The position numbers were made by a program, and so were the translations under genes. From NCBI RefSeq assembly GCF_015865035.1, contig NZ_JADZGI010000008.1, forward strand, positions 1 through 39,575: 39,575 nucleotides of DNA, written 5' to 3'. This stretch comes from Novosphingobium aureum. GTDB lineage: Bacteria; Pseudomonadota; Alphaproteobacteria; Sphingomonadales; Sphingomonadaceae. Positions 1 to 5,924 of the stretch are shown here, one piece after another; position 1 is the stretch's first letter; the number at the start of each line of letters is the position of its first letter. The notes beneath the pieces are model-generated. The model had not been told where the DNA came from, did no database searches, and was given only the letters and a program-made list of their open reading frames with translations.

Positions 1-207
1 CCAGAAGGTCGCGGGACGGATGAACAGGCGGTCGAAGGTCTTCTCGCGCGCGAAATATTCCTTGGAGAGCGGCGGGCGCTCGTAGGGGTATTCGGGCTCG
101 CGGCCGATCACCGTGATCGTGCCCTCAAACCCGTTCTGCCGCAGCGCGATGGCGCACTGCGCCCCCCCGTGCCCGGCACCCACGATCACTACGTCCGACT
201 TGGTCAT
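1..207 (-). CDS. FAD-dependent oxidoreductase, N-terminal part (runs off the window)
   Basis: Only the first 69 codons are present; the rest lies beyond position 1. The N-terminus carries a Rossmann FAD-binding motif, VIVGAGHGGAQCAIALR (GxGxxG), and the segment YPYERPPLSK typical of rubredoxin/ferredoxin reductase-type flavoproteins that pass electrons from NAD(P)H to a small iron-sulfur protein. The ATG at 207-205 is the natural start because the Rossmann strand begins five residues later. It follows the minus-strand luciferase-like monooxygenase gene by 120 bp and could be in the same unit. The substrate partner cannot be told from this fragment. Confidence 0.85.
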   Translation of the reverse strand, partial: MTKSDVVIVGAGHGGAQCAIALRQNGFEGTITVIGREPEYPYERPPLSKEYFAREKTFDRLFIRPATFW

Positions 208-327
208 GCCTCACCCCGTTTGTCTATCTGGCGTTCGGCGCCTCAACGACGCCGGGCCCTGTCTGGTTTCGTCCTATTCGCTCCCGAGCGCGCAGGCGAT
301 AGCCGATTGCACCGCAGCTGCGGTGAA

Positions 328-1308
328 TCAGGCGAATGCCGCCATGGTCAGCTCGAGCGAGCGCTGCTGGATGGCCGGGTCGAAAGTCGAGGTGCTCACG
401 ATCAGCTCGTCCGCGCCGGTCCGCTGGGCGAAGGCCTCGAGCTGGCTGCGCACCATCTCCGGCGTGCCCAGCGCGCTGACCGAGCGCACCTGCTCGAGCA
501 TCGCGCGCGCCGCACCCGGAAGCCCCGCGCGATAGTCGCGGATCGGCGGCTGCAGCTGGCCGGGGTTGCCGGTGCGCAGTGCGACGAAGCTCTGGTCGGT
601 CGAAGAAGCATGATACCATGCCTCTTCCTCGCTCTCGGCGGCGAGCACGTTGATACCGGCCATGAAATGCGGTTTCGCGCAGAACTCGGAAGGTTCAAAG
701 CGCTCGCGGTAGATGCGCGCGGCCTCGTCGAGATGAGTCGGCGCAAAGTGCGAGGCGAAGGCGTAAGGCAGGCCGAGCATGGCCGCCAGCTGCGCGCCGA
801 ACAGGCTCGACCCCAGAATCCACATCTCGACGTCGGCGCCCGAAGCCTGGGGCGATTCGACCCCGCCGACCGCCTGCCCGGCGAAGCGCGCGCGCAATTC
901 GACGACATCCTGCGGGAAACGCTCGGAAGCCCCGATGATGTCCTTGCGCAGCGCATTGCCGAGCCGTCCGTCGGCGCCCGCCGCGCGGCCAAGGCCGAGG
1001 TCGACGCGCCCCGGGAACATCGCCGCGAGCGTGCCGAACTGCTCGGCGATCACGTAAGGAGTATGGTTGGGCAGCATGATCCCGCCCGCGCCGATCCGGA
1101 TCGACTTCGTCGCATTGCCAAGGTGCGCCAGCACGACCGAAGTCGCGCCCCCGGCGATGCCCGCCATGCCGTGATGCTCGGCCACCCAGTAGCGCGCATA
1201 TCCCGCCGCTTCGGCGGTCTGTGCCGTGGCGACGCTGACCGCGATCGAATCGGCGATGCTGGCGCCTTCGCGCACGGTGACGAGGTCGAGGACCGAAAGG
1301 GGGATCAT
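328..1308 (-). CDS. LLM-class flavin-dependent oxidoreductase (luciferase-like monooxygenase)
   Basis: The 326-residue protein has the TIM-barrel signature of the bacterial luciferase family: MIPLSVLDLV at the N-terminus, RYWVAEHHG near residue 40, and the block IRIGAGGIMLPNHTPYVIAEQFGTL cut into the usual strand-helix pattern. Members use reduced flavin and oxygen on varied organic substrates; the sub-type with this start (MsnO8-like) is usually uncharacterised. Length is normal for the family. It is the third gene of a minus-strand series after an alpha/beta hydrolase and a TPR protein, with 37 bp to the TPR gene. The substrate is unknown. Confidence 0.9.
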   Translation of the reverse strand: MIPLSVLDLVTVREGASIADSIAVSVATAQTAEAAGYARYWVAEHHGMAGIAGGATSVVLAHLGNATKSIRIGAGGIMLPNHTPYVIAEQFGTLAAMFPGRVDLGLGRAAGADGRLGNALRKDIIGASERFPQDVVELRARFAGQAVGGVESPQASGADVEMWILGSSLFGAQLAAMLGLPYAFASHFAPTHLDEAARIYRERFEPSEFCAKPHFMAGINVLAAESEEEAWYHASSTDQSFVALRTGNPGQLQPPIRDYRAGLPGAARAMLEQVRSVSALGTPEMVRSQLEAFAQRTGADELIVSTSTFDPAIQQRSLELTMAAFA

Positions 1309-1345
1309 GGCATGTACTCGAATTGCGGGAGTGGGGAGGGATGGA

Positions 1346-2206
1346 TCACGGGGCGCTGGCGTCGGCTCCGAGCTGGGCGATGTAGCCGCGCGCGACCCCG
1401 GCTTCTGGACTTTCAGGGGCGACGGCGATGACCGAGTTCCAGCTGCGCCGCGCCGCCTCCTCGTTGTCCGAGAGCATGGCGATGACGCCTGCCTCGAGCC
1501 CGACGGCGGGATCGCGCGGGGCCAGCTGCGCGGCCTTGTCGATCTGGCTCTGCGCCTCGATCAGCTTGTCCTGCCGGCGCGAGAGCGTCGCCGAAAGCAA
1601 CCAGGCCTGTGCGTCTTCGGGCGCGGCCTCGCGCGCTTCGGCCAGTGCCTTTGCGGCTTCGTCGCCCTGGTCAAGCGCGACAAGCGCGCGGGCACGGTCG
1701 AGTGCGATCGAGGCCTGCAGCGCCTTGTCTTCGGTAAGTTTGGATTCGCCGGCGGCGGGGCCAAGCAGCAGCAGTGCGCGCGCGGCATCGCCGCTGGCCA
1801 GCTGCGCGTTGCCCGCCATCGCGCCCAGTCGCGCGCGGCTTGCGTGGTCATCGCTCTCGGCCGCATCGCGCGCGGTCACGAAGGCATCGCGCGCCTCGTC
1901 GAACTGGCCGAGGTCCGAGAGGGCTATGCCCAGGCACAGCCCGGCGCGCAGCTTCTCGCGCCCCACCGCCTGGTCGAGCGCCTCTTGCGCGAGGCGTGCG
2001 GATCGTTCGGGATCGGCCTCGACCGCGCCGATACAGCCGCCCGGATTGCTTGTCGGAGCGGTATAGCCGGGACCTGCCGCCGCCGCGCGGCGAGCCTCGT
2101 CCTCCTTCTTCTCGATGATCTCGAGCGGGAGCGAGGAAGCAGGGGCGGTGCCGATGCCGCCTCCAAGCTGCGCCAGGACGGGCAGCAGGAACGTAAGACT
2201 GGGCAT
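1346..2206 (-). CDS. Tetratricopeptide-repeat protein
   Basis: The 286-residue protein starts with a short hydrophobic stretch (MPSLTFLLPVLAQLGGG) that could be a weak signal sequence. The rest is Ala-rich helical repeats with TPR spacing, for example ALSDLGQFDEARDAF, ALVALDQGDEAAKALAEA and a repeat around PEDAQAWLLSATLSR. TPR arrays serve as protein-protein interaction scaffolds; no catalytic domain is seen. It begins 17 bp after the alpha/beta hydrolase stop, so the two are probably co-transcribed. The partner and cellular role are not identifiable; a periplasmic location is only a possibility. Confidence 0.8.
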   Translation of the reverse strand: MPSLTFLLPVLAQLGGGIGTAPASSLPLEIIEKKEDEARRAAAAGPGYTAPTSNPGGCIGAVEADPERSARLAQEALDQAVGREKLRAGLCLGIALSDLGQFDEARDAFVTARDAAESDDHASRARLGAMAGNAQLASGDAARALLLLGPAAGESKLTEDKALQASIALDRARALVALDQGDEAAKALAEAREAAPEDAQAWLLSATLSRRQDKLIEAQSQIDKAAQLAPRDPAVGLEAGVIAMLSDNEEAARRSWNSVIAVAPESPEAGVARGYIAQLGADASAP

Positions 2207-2223
2207 GTGTCTAGGGTCTCCGG

Positions 2224-2979
2224 TCAGCTCGCCGGATCGCGCGCGAGCACCAGTTCGGCGACGGTGCGCATTAGCACGGCGATGTCGCTCTCACGCGAGA
2301 GGCGATGGTCGCCATCCTTGATCAGCGTCACCTGCACGTCGTCTGAACGCAACGCTGCCGAAAGCTGCATCGAGATATCGAAAGGCACGTCCTCGTCACG
2401 CTGGCCATGCAGCAGGCGTACCGGGCCATCGAAGGGAATTTCGCCGCCGAGCATCAGGTTGGCCTGCCCGTCCGCCCAGAAGCCGGGGTGCGTCGGGGTC
2501 GGTTCGGGGCCATAGGGATTGTCTTCGTAGATCGTCTCGCCATCGGCGAGCAGGCCCTTGTCCATCTGCGGCACGCCCCAGTCGGTGAAGTCGGGCGCGG
2601 CGGCGATGCCGATCATCGAGTGGACCTGCTCGAGCGGCAGCGCGCGCTCGACCATGAGCATGAGCCAGCCGCCCATCGAGGACCCGATCAGGAGCACCTT
2701 GTCGAGCCCGGCGGCCTTGATCACCGCGACCACCTCGTCGCGCCAGCGGCTGAGCGTTCCCTCGGCGAAGTCGCCATCGCTCTGCCCACAGCCCGAATAG
2801 TCGATTAGCAGGCAGGCGCGCCCGGCGTGCTGGGCCATCTCGAACAGCGCGGTGGCCTTGCTGCCCGCCATGTCGGACATGTAGCCCGGCAGGAAGACGA
2901 TCGTCGGGCCCTGTCCGGGGGTGAAGCGGTGCGCGATGCGGCGGCCATCGGCCATTTCGTGGAAGCGGATCTCGGTCAT
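2224..2979 (-). CDS. Alpha/beta hydrolase
   Basis: Starting at the ATG 2979-2977 gives 251 residues. An upstream in-frame ATG at 3045 would add 22 residues of low-quality sequence that do not look like part of the fold. The serine nucleophile elbow is GSSMGG (Ser about residue 101). A catalytic acid is likely in HGQRDEDVPF, and the histidine is in DGDHRLS near the C-terminus. The oxyanion-hole region is VFLPGYMSDMAGSKA. These mark an esterase/lipase-like hydrolase, probably cytoplasmic because no signal peptide is seen. It heads the minus-strand series running to position 1. The substrate is unknown. Confidence 0.88.
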   Translation of the reverse strand: MTEIRFHEMADGRRIAHRFTPGQGPTIVFLPGYMSDMAGSKATALFEMAQHAGRACLLIDYSGCGQSDGDFAEGTLSRWRDEVVAVIKAAGLDKVLLIGSSMGGWLMLMVERALPLEQVHSMIGIAAAPDFTDWGVPQMDKGLLADGETIYEDNPYGPEPTPTHPGFWADGQANLMLGGEIPFDGPVRLLHGQRDEDVPFDISMQLSAALRSDDVQVTLIKDGDHRLSRESDIAVLMRTVAELVLARDPAS

Positions 2980-3153
2980 GGGCGGCAAGGTGGGGAGCGC
3001 GGGCACGAAGGGCAAGCGAAGATGCTGCCCTAGACGGGGGCCCATCCTTTCAGGTCAACGCATGGGCAAGGCGATTTTCGCTTTCACCCCGGTCCGCTTC
3101 ACGCCTAATGATGGCCCGCCAAACACCCGTTCCCGACCGACACGAAGGACCCC

Positions 3154-4488
3154 ATGAGCGCCGAGGTCATCCGCTTCCCGACGCCGCCGAGCCGCATGGC
3201 GCTGCGCCTCGAATGGTTCGCGCAGGACCGTTCGGTACTGCTCGCGATCTGGGCGCTCTATCTCGTGCTGCGCGTGGCCGTGCTGTTCGTGCCGGTCGAG
3301 CCGACCTCGGACGCCTTGTGGTACGACATGCGCGCAATCGCGCTCTCGTCGGGTCAGGGTTATCTCGACAATGCCGGGGAACCGACCGCGTTCTGGCCAC
3401 CGGGCTGGCCCATGGCGCTTTCGCTCATATACGCGCAGTTCGGTGTCTCGAAGGTGGCGCTCGGCCTGTTCAATTTGCTCAGCGCGCTGCTCACCGGGGC
3501 GCTGACGCTGGCGCTGGGGCGGCGCATCTTCGGCAACGAGGCGGCCGCGCGCATGGGGCTGCTGCTGCTCGCGGTCTATCCCAACGCCATCGGCTACGTG
3601 CCGCTCGCGCTGACCGAGGTGTTCTATACGCTGCTGCTGATGACCGGCTGCTGGATTCTCGTGATCCGCGACAAGCGCCTGCAACTGGTCACTGCGGGCG
3701 TGATCCTCGGCTTCGCCACACTGGTGAAGGCGCAGACGCTGGTAGTGATCCCGCTGGTCTTCGCGATCGACTGGCTGCGCATGCGCGGGGTCTGGAGCCG
3801 CCTGCCGCGGCTGCTGGGCGAAGGCCTGCTGGTGCTGGGCGTCGCCTTGCTGACGGTCCTGCCCTGGACGATCCGCAACCACGAGGTACTCGGCGAATGG
3901 GTCCTCGTCTCGACCAATGGCGGCTACACCCTGCTCACCGGCAACCACGATGCGGCAAGCGGAGACTATTCGCCCGAGGGTCCGGCTGTCGAAAGCCTGA
4001 TCCAGCGCACCGATCTCGACGAAGTCGCGCGCGACCACGAGGCACGGCGGCTGGGCTGGCAATGGATCGCGGACAACCCCGGCAGGTTCCTTGCGCTGGC
4101 GCCGAAGAAGCTCGCGCGGCTGTGGCTGCCCGATGGCGAGGCGGAGTGGGCCTATCAGGCCGGTACGCCCGGCTACGAAGATGTAGCCCCGCTGTTTCGC
4201 GCCGTGCGATACCTCAACCAGGCCTATTATGGTGCGTTGATGTTGGCCTTCGCCGCGGCCTTCGTGGTGATGCTCATACGCCGTCAACGCGACGGGCAGC
4301 GCTGGCCCGGCTGGTGGCTGCTGCCTTATGCCATCGCCGCCTTCCCGAGCGCGATCGCGGTGGTGTTCTCGGGCCAGTCGCGGTTCCACTATCCGGTCAT
4401 GCCCTTTGTGTGCATGACCGTCGGATGGCTGGCGGTGGCGGGCTGGCAGGCATGGTCGGAGCGGCGCCTCGGCCCGCGCCTGCGCTGA
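3154..4488 (+). CDS. Glycosyltransferase family 39-like integral membrane protein
   Basis: The 444-residue protein is mostly transmembrane, with about ten hydrophobic segments. An early periplasmic acidic motif, TSDALWYD (near residue 53), is followed by FWPPGWPM, resembling the first loop of PMT/ArnT-type enzymes. These transfer a sugar from a polyprenyl-phosphate donor to a lipid or protein on the outer face of the inner membrane. A soluble loop around residues 250-340 precedes further membrane segments. The gene stands alone, divergent from the hydrolase operon, with an AAGGA-like ribosome site just upstream of ATG 3154. The acceptor is unknown. Confidence 0.8.
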   Translation: MSAEVIRFPTPPSRMALRLEWFAQDRSVLLAIWALYLVLRVAVLFVPVEPTSDALWYDMRAIALSSGQGYLDNAGEPTAFWPPGWPMALSLIYAQFGVSKVALGLFNLLSALLTGALTLALGRRIFGNEAAARMGLLLLAVYPNAIGYVPLALTEVFYTLLLMTGCWILVIRDKRLQLVTAGVILGFATLVKAQTLVVIPLVFAIDWLRMRGVWSRLPRLLGEGLLVLGVALLTVLPWTIRNHEVLGEWVLVSTNGGYTLLTGNHDAASGDYSPEGPAVESLIQRTDLDEVARDHEARRLGWQWIADNPGRFLALAPKKLARLWLPDGEAEWAYQAGTPGYEDVAPLFRAVRYLNQAYYGALMLAFAAAFVVMLIRRQRDGQRWPGWWLLPYAIAAFPSAIAVVFSGQSRFHYPVMPFVCMTVGWLAVAGWQAWSERRLGPRLR

Positions 4489-4510
4489 GTGACAAGCCTC
4501 CGCTGGAGGA

Positions 4511-4726
4511 TCAGTACAGAACCGGGTTCGCGACCCACAGCACCATGCCGCCGCCCGCACGCTCGAAGACATAGGCAGGCACGGCATCGATATCGAGCGA
4601 GAGCGTCTCGTCGCGCGCGAGACCGGTCCAGACCGCGCAGCCGAGCACCATCGCGAAGGCCAGCCCCGCTACGATCCGGCGCTTGCCGGTGCCTGCTCCT
4701 GATGACCGCCGGTACCAGCGCGGCAT
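4511..4726 (-). CDS. Small hypothetical membrane-anchored protein
   Basis: This 71-residue ORF has a basic N-terminus (MPRWYRRSS), one hydrophobic segment (IVAGLAFAMVLGCAVWTGLA) and a short extracytoplasmic tail ending in VANPVLY. The ATG at 4726 is chosen over ATG 4747 because GGGGAG (minus strand, 4739-4734) lies 7 bases upstream, whereas the 4747 start has no Shine-Dalgarno. It follows the XRE regulator stop by 22 bp, so it is probably the last gene of that small cassette. No family is recognised; it could be a one-pass accessory protein. Confidence 0.55.
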   Translation of the reverse strand: MPRWYRRSSGAGTGKRRIVAGLAFAMVLGCAVWTGLARDETLSLDIDAVPAYVFERAGGGMVLWVANPVLY

Positions 4727-4748
4727 CGTCACTCTCCCCAAGGACATC

Positions 4749-4940
4749 TCAGTCCCTCTCGAATATCTCTTCTATCGTCTTTTCGAACAGGTCCGCAATG
4801 CGAAACGCGAGCGGAAGCGACGGGTCGTAGCGGCCCGTCTCGATCGCATTGACGCTCTGGCGCGAAACCTCGAGACGCGTGGCGAGGTCCTGCTGGCTCC
4901 AGCCGCGCTCGGCGCGCAGCACCTTGAGGCGGTTCTTCAC
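4749..4940 (-). CDS. XRE-family helix-turn-helix transcriptional regulator (63 aa)
   Basis: The GTG at 4940-4938 starts a compact Cro/CI-type DNA-binding domain: VKNRLKVLRAERGWSQQDLA, then the recognition helix VSRQSVNAIETGRYDPS, ending in IEEIFERD. Length and sequence match the stand-alone YozG-like regulators usually paired with small membrane proteins. The GTG overlaps the stop of the upstream membrane-protein gene as GTGA, implying translational coupling. It probably autoregulates the cassette; the dyad at 5583-5600 upstream of the first gene is a candidate operator. The ligand or signal is unknown. Confidence 0.88.
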   Translation of the reverse strand: MKNRLKVLRAERGWSQQDLATRLEVSRQSVNAIETGRYDPSLPLAFRIADLFEKTIEEIFERD

Positions 4941-5356
4941 GCACACCCCGCATCGCCGAGCGTCAGCTTGTTCCACAAGCCGCCGAGGCCGAGGCCGAAA
5001 CACCAGATCGGGAAGACCCAGAACAGGGGCAGCGGCGAGACCGTGGTGAACAGCTCGAGGATGCCCCAGACGCTGCATATCGCAAGCGTGACGCCGGTGG
5101 CGAACATCGCCTTGCGGACCTCGAGCATGCGCAGGTACTCGTCCTCGAGCTCCGTATAGAAGCGGCCGATCGCCCAGATCATGCCCAGCACGGCAAGTCC
5201 GGGCAGCAGCGCGATGGCGACGTTGCCCGCGCTGACCGGCGCCGCCTTGTCGAGCAGGCGACTCGCGGTAAAGATGCCTGCCAGATAGAGCCCGGCAAAG
5301 CCGAACAGGCGCACGAAGTAGCGGCGCTGGACCGCGCTCTTCGGGATCAGCCCCAC
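4937..5356 (-). CDS. Four-helix integral membrane protein coupled to an XRE regulator
   Basis: The 139-residue protein starts at GTG 5356-5354 (GLIPKSAVQRRYFVR after the start). It has four predicted membrane spans: around FVRLFGFAGLYLAGIF, VAIALLPGLAVLGMIWAIG, MFATGVTLAICSVWGILEL and PLFWVFPIWCFGLGLGG. A charged helix, FYTELEDEYLRMLEVRK, sits between spans two and three. This arrangement is common among uncharacterised membrane proteins encoded just before a tiny XRE regulator. It begins two bases after the stop of the 55-residue ORF and its own stop overlaps the regulator start. Function is unknown. Confidence 0.8.
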   Translation of the reverse strand: MGLIPKSAVQRRYFVRLFGFAGLYLAGIFTASRLLDKAAPVSAGNVAIALLPGLAVLGMIWAIGRFYTELEDEYLRMLEVRKAMFATGVTLAICSVWGILELFTTVSPLPLFWVFPIWCFGLGLGGLWNKLTLGDAGCA

Positions 5357-5358
5357 GA

Positions 5359-5526
5359 TCAGCCCCGCCCGGCACGAGCGGCACAGCGCCGCGCCGACGA
5401 CACCGCGAAGGCAGGCATGGCCACGACGGCGGCGAAAGTCGTCCAGTCGGGCAGGACGTCGAGGATGTTGAGCACGGCCACGGCAAGGATGGCGAGGGCC
5501 CAGGTGATGGCAATCCTGATCGGCAT
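5359..5526 (-). CDS. Small membrane protein, first gene of the XRE cassette (55 aa)
   Basis: The ATG at 5526-5524 is preceded by a GGGAG ribosome site about nine bases upstream. The product begins MPIRIAITWALAILAVAV and has two hydrophobic segments, the second around WTTFAAVVAMPAFAV, with an Arg-rich tail. It is separated from the next start by two bases, so the three genes form one unit. An in-frame upstream ATG at 5565 exists but lacks a ribosome site. No family is recognised; it may be an accessory subunit of the four-helix protein downstream. Confidence 0.6.
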   Translation of the reverse strand: MPIRIAITWALAILAVAVLNILDVLPDWTTFAAVVAMPAFAVSSARRCAARAGRG

Positions 5527-5582
5527 GATGACAAGCTCCCTTTCACTTATGTAAAGGGTGTTTGTCATAAATACCGCATTCG

Positions 5583-5600
5583 TGTCAAGCCACATTGACA
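5583..5600. promoter_or_regulatory. Perfect TGTCAA-N6-TTGACA dyad between the XRE cassette and the thrS leader
   Basis: Two 6-base arms, TGTCAA (5583-5588) and TTGACA (5595-5600), are exact inverted repeats, so a consensus -35 hexamer points outward on each strand. The dyad lies 57 bases upstream of the first cassette gene and 95 upstream of the thrS leader ORF. It could be an XRE operator, a pair of back-to-back -35 elements, or both; convincing -10 boxes at 17-base spacing are not seen. Confidence 0.4.
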
Positions 5601-5694
5601 TTAAGGACAGCTCCCTTGTCTTCCAGACCCTGTCGCCATGGCCAGCGCGTGACGCGTGACTCGGCGGGCAGGCGCTGCTAAGGCTGGCGCCACC

Positions 5695-5766
5695 ATGACC
5701 AAGCGTGTGACTACCACCACGACCACTACCACCCGGCGCGCCCGGGCACGGCTGGTCGCGGCCTGA
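5695..5766 (+). CDS. Threonine-rich leader peptide upstream of thrS (23 aa)
   Basis: A short ORF starts at ATG 5695 and reads MTKRV, then eight consecutive threonine codons (ACT, ACC and ACG at 5710-5733), then RRARARLVAA and TGA. A ninth Thr codon is at position 2. A weak TAAGG ribosome site precedes the ATG. It ends 158 bases before threonyl-tRNA synthetase. A run of codons for the cognate amino acid of the downstream enzyme is the hallmark of leader peptides used in ribosome-mediated attenuation: stalling at Thr codons when charged tRNA-Thr is scarce would alter folding of the following RNA. The chance expectation of eight identical residues here is very low. The regulatory role is inferred. 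Confidence 0.7.
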   Translation: MTKRVTTTTTTTTRRARARLVAA

Positions 5767-5806
5767 ACACGCGTACCGCCGCTGCCCGGGCTTCGGGCGG
5801 AGCGGC
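5740..5806 (+). promoter_or_regulatory. Mutually exclusive RNA pairings in the thrS leader (candidate attenuator)
   Basis: GCCCGGGCA (5740-5748, inside the leader ORF after the Thr run) is exactly complementary to TGCCCGGGC (5783-5791). The latter overlaps a strong hairpin made of GCCGCT-GCCCG (5778-5788) and CGGGC-GG-AGCGGC (5794-5806) with loop GGCTT. The two pairings cannot coexist, as expected of an attenuator. Additionally GACCAC within the Thr codons (5721-5726) can pair with GTGGTC near 5856-5861. No U-tract follows the hairpin, so termination may be Rho-dependent, or control may act on translation. Note that GCCCGGGC is self-complementary. Confidence 0.45.
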
Positions 5807-5924
5807 GTCATCCTCCCGAAACATCGCCCCCTCACCCGATGCCCGGCCTTGCCGCTGTGGTCCGCCTTGTGCCAAAGGCCGCCCGAGCAGCGCCGCGAAG
5901 GCCCATGAGCGAAAGACAAGTCCG

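Noticed and set aside
3055..4587. Minus-strand frame of about 510 codons opposite the glycosyltransferase
   Set aside because: Composition is that of an antisense shadow, and the plus-strand product has coherent membrane segments and a family motif.
5778..5830. Classical Rho-independent terminator in the thrS leader
   Set aside because: The hairpin is strong but is followed by GTCATCCTCCCG rather than a T-run, so a standard intrinsic attenuator cannot be claimed.
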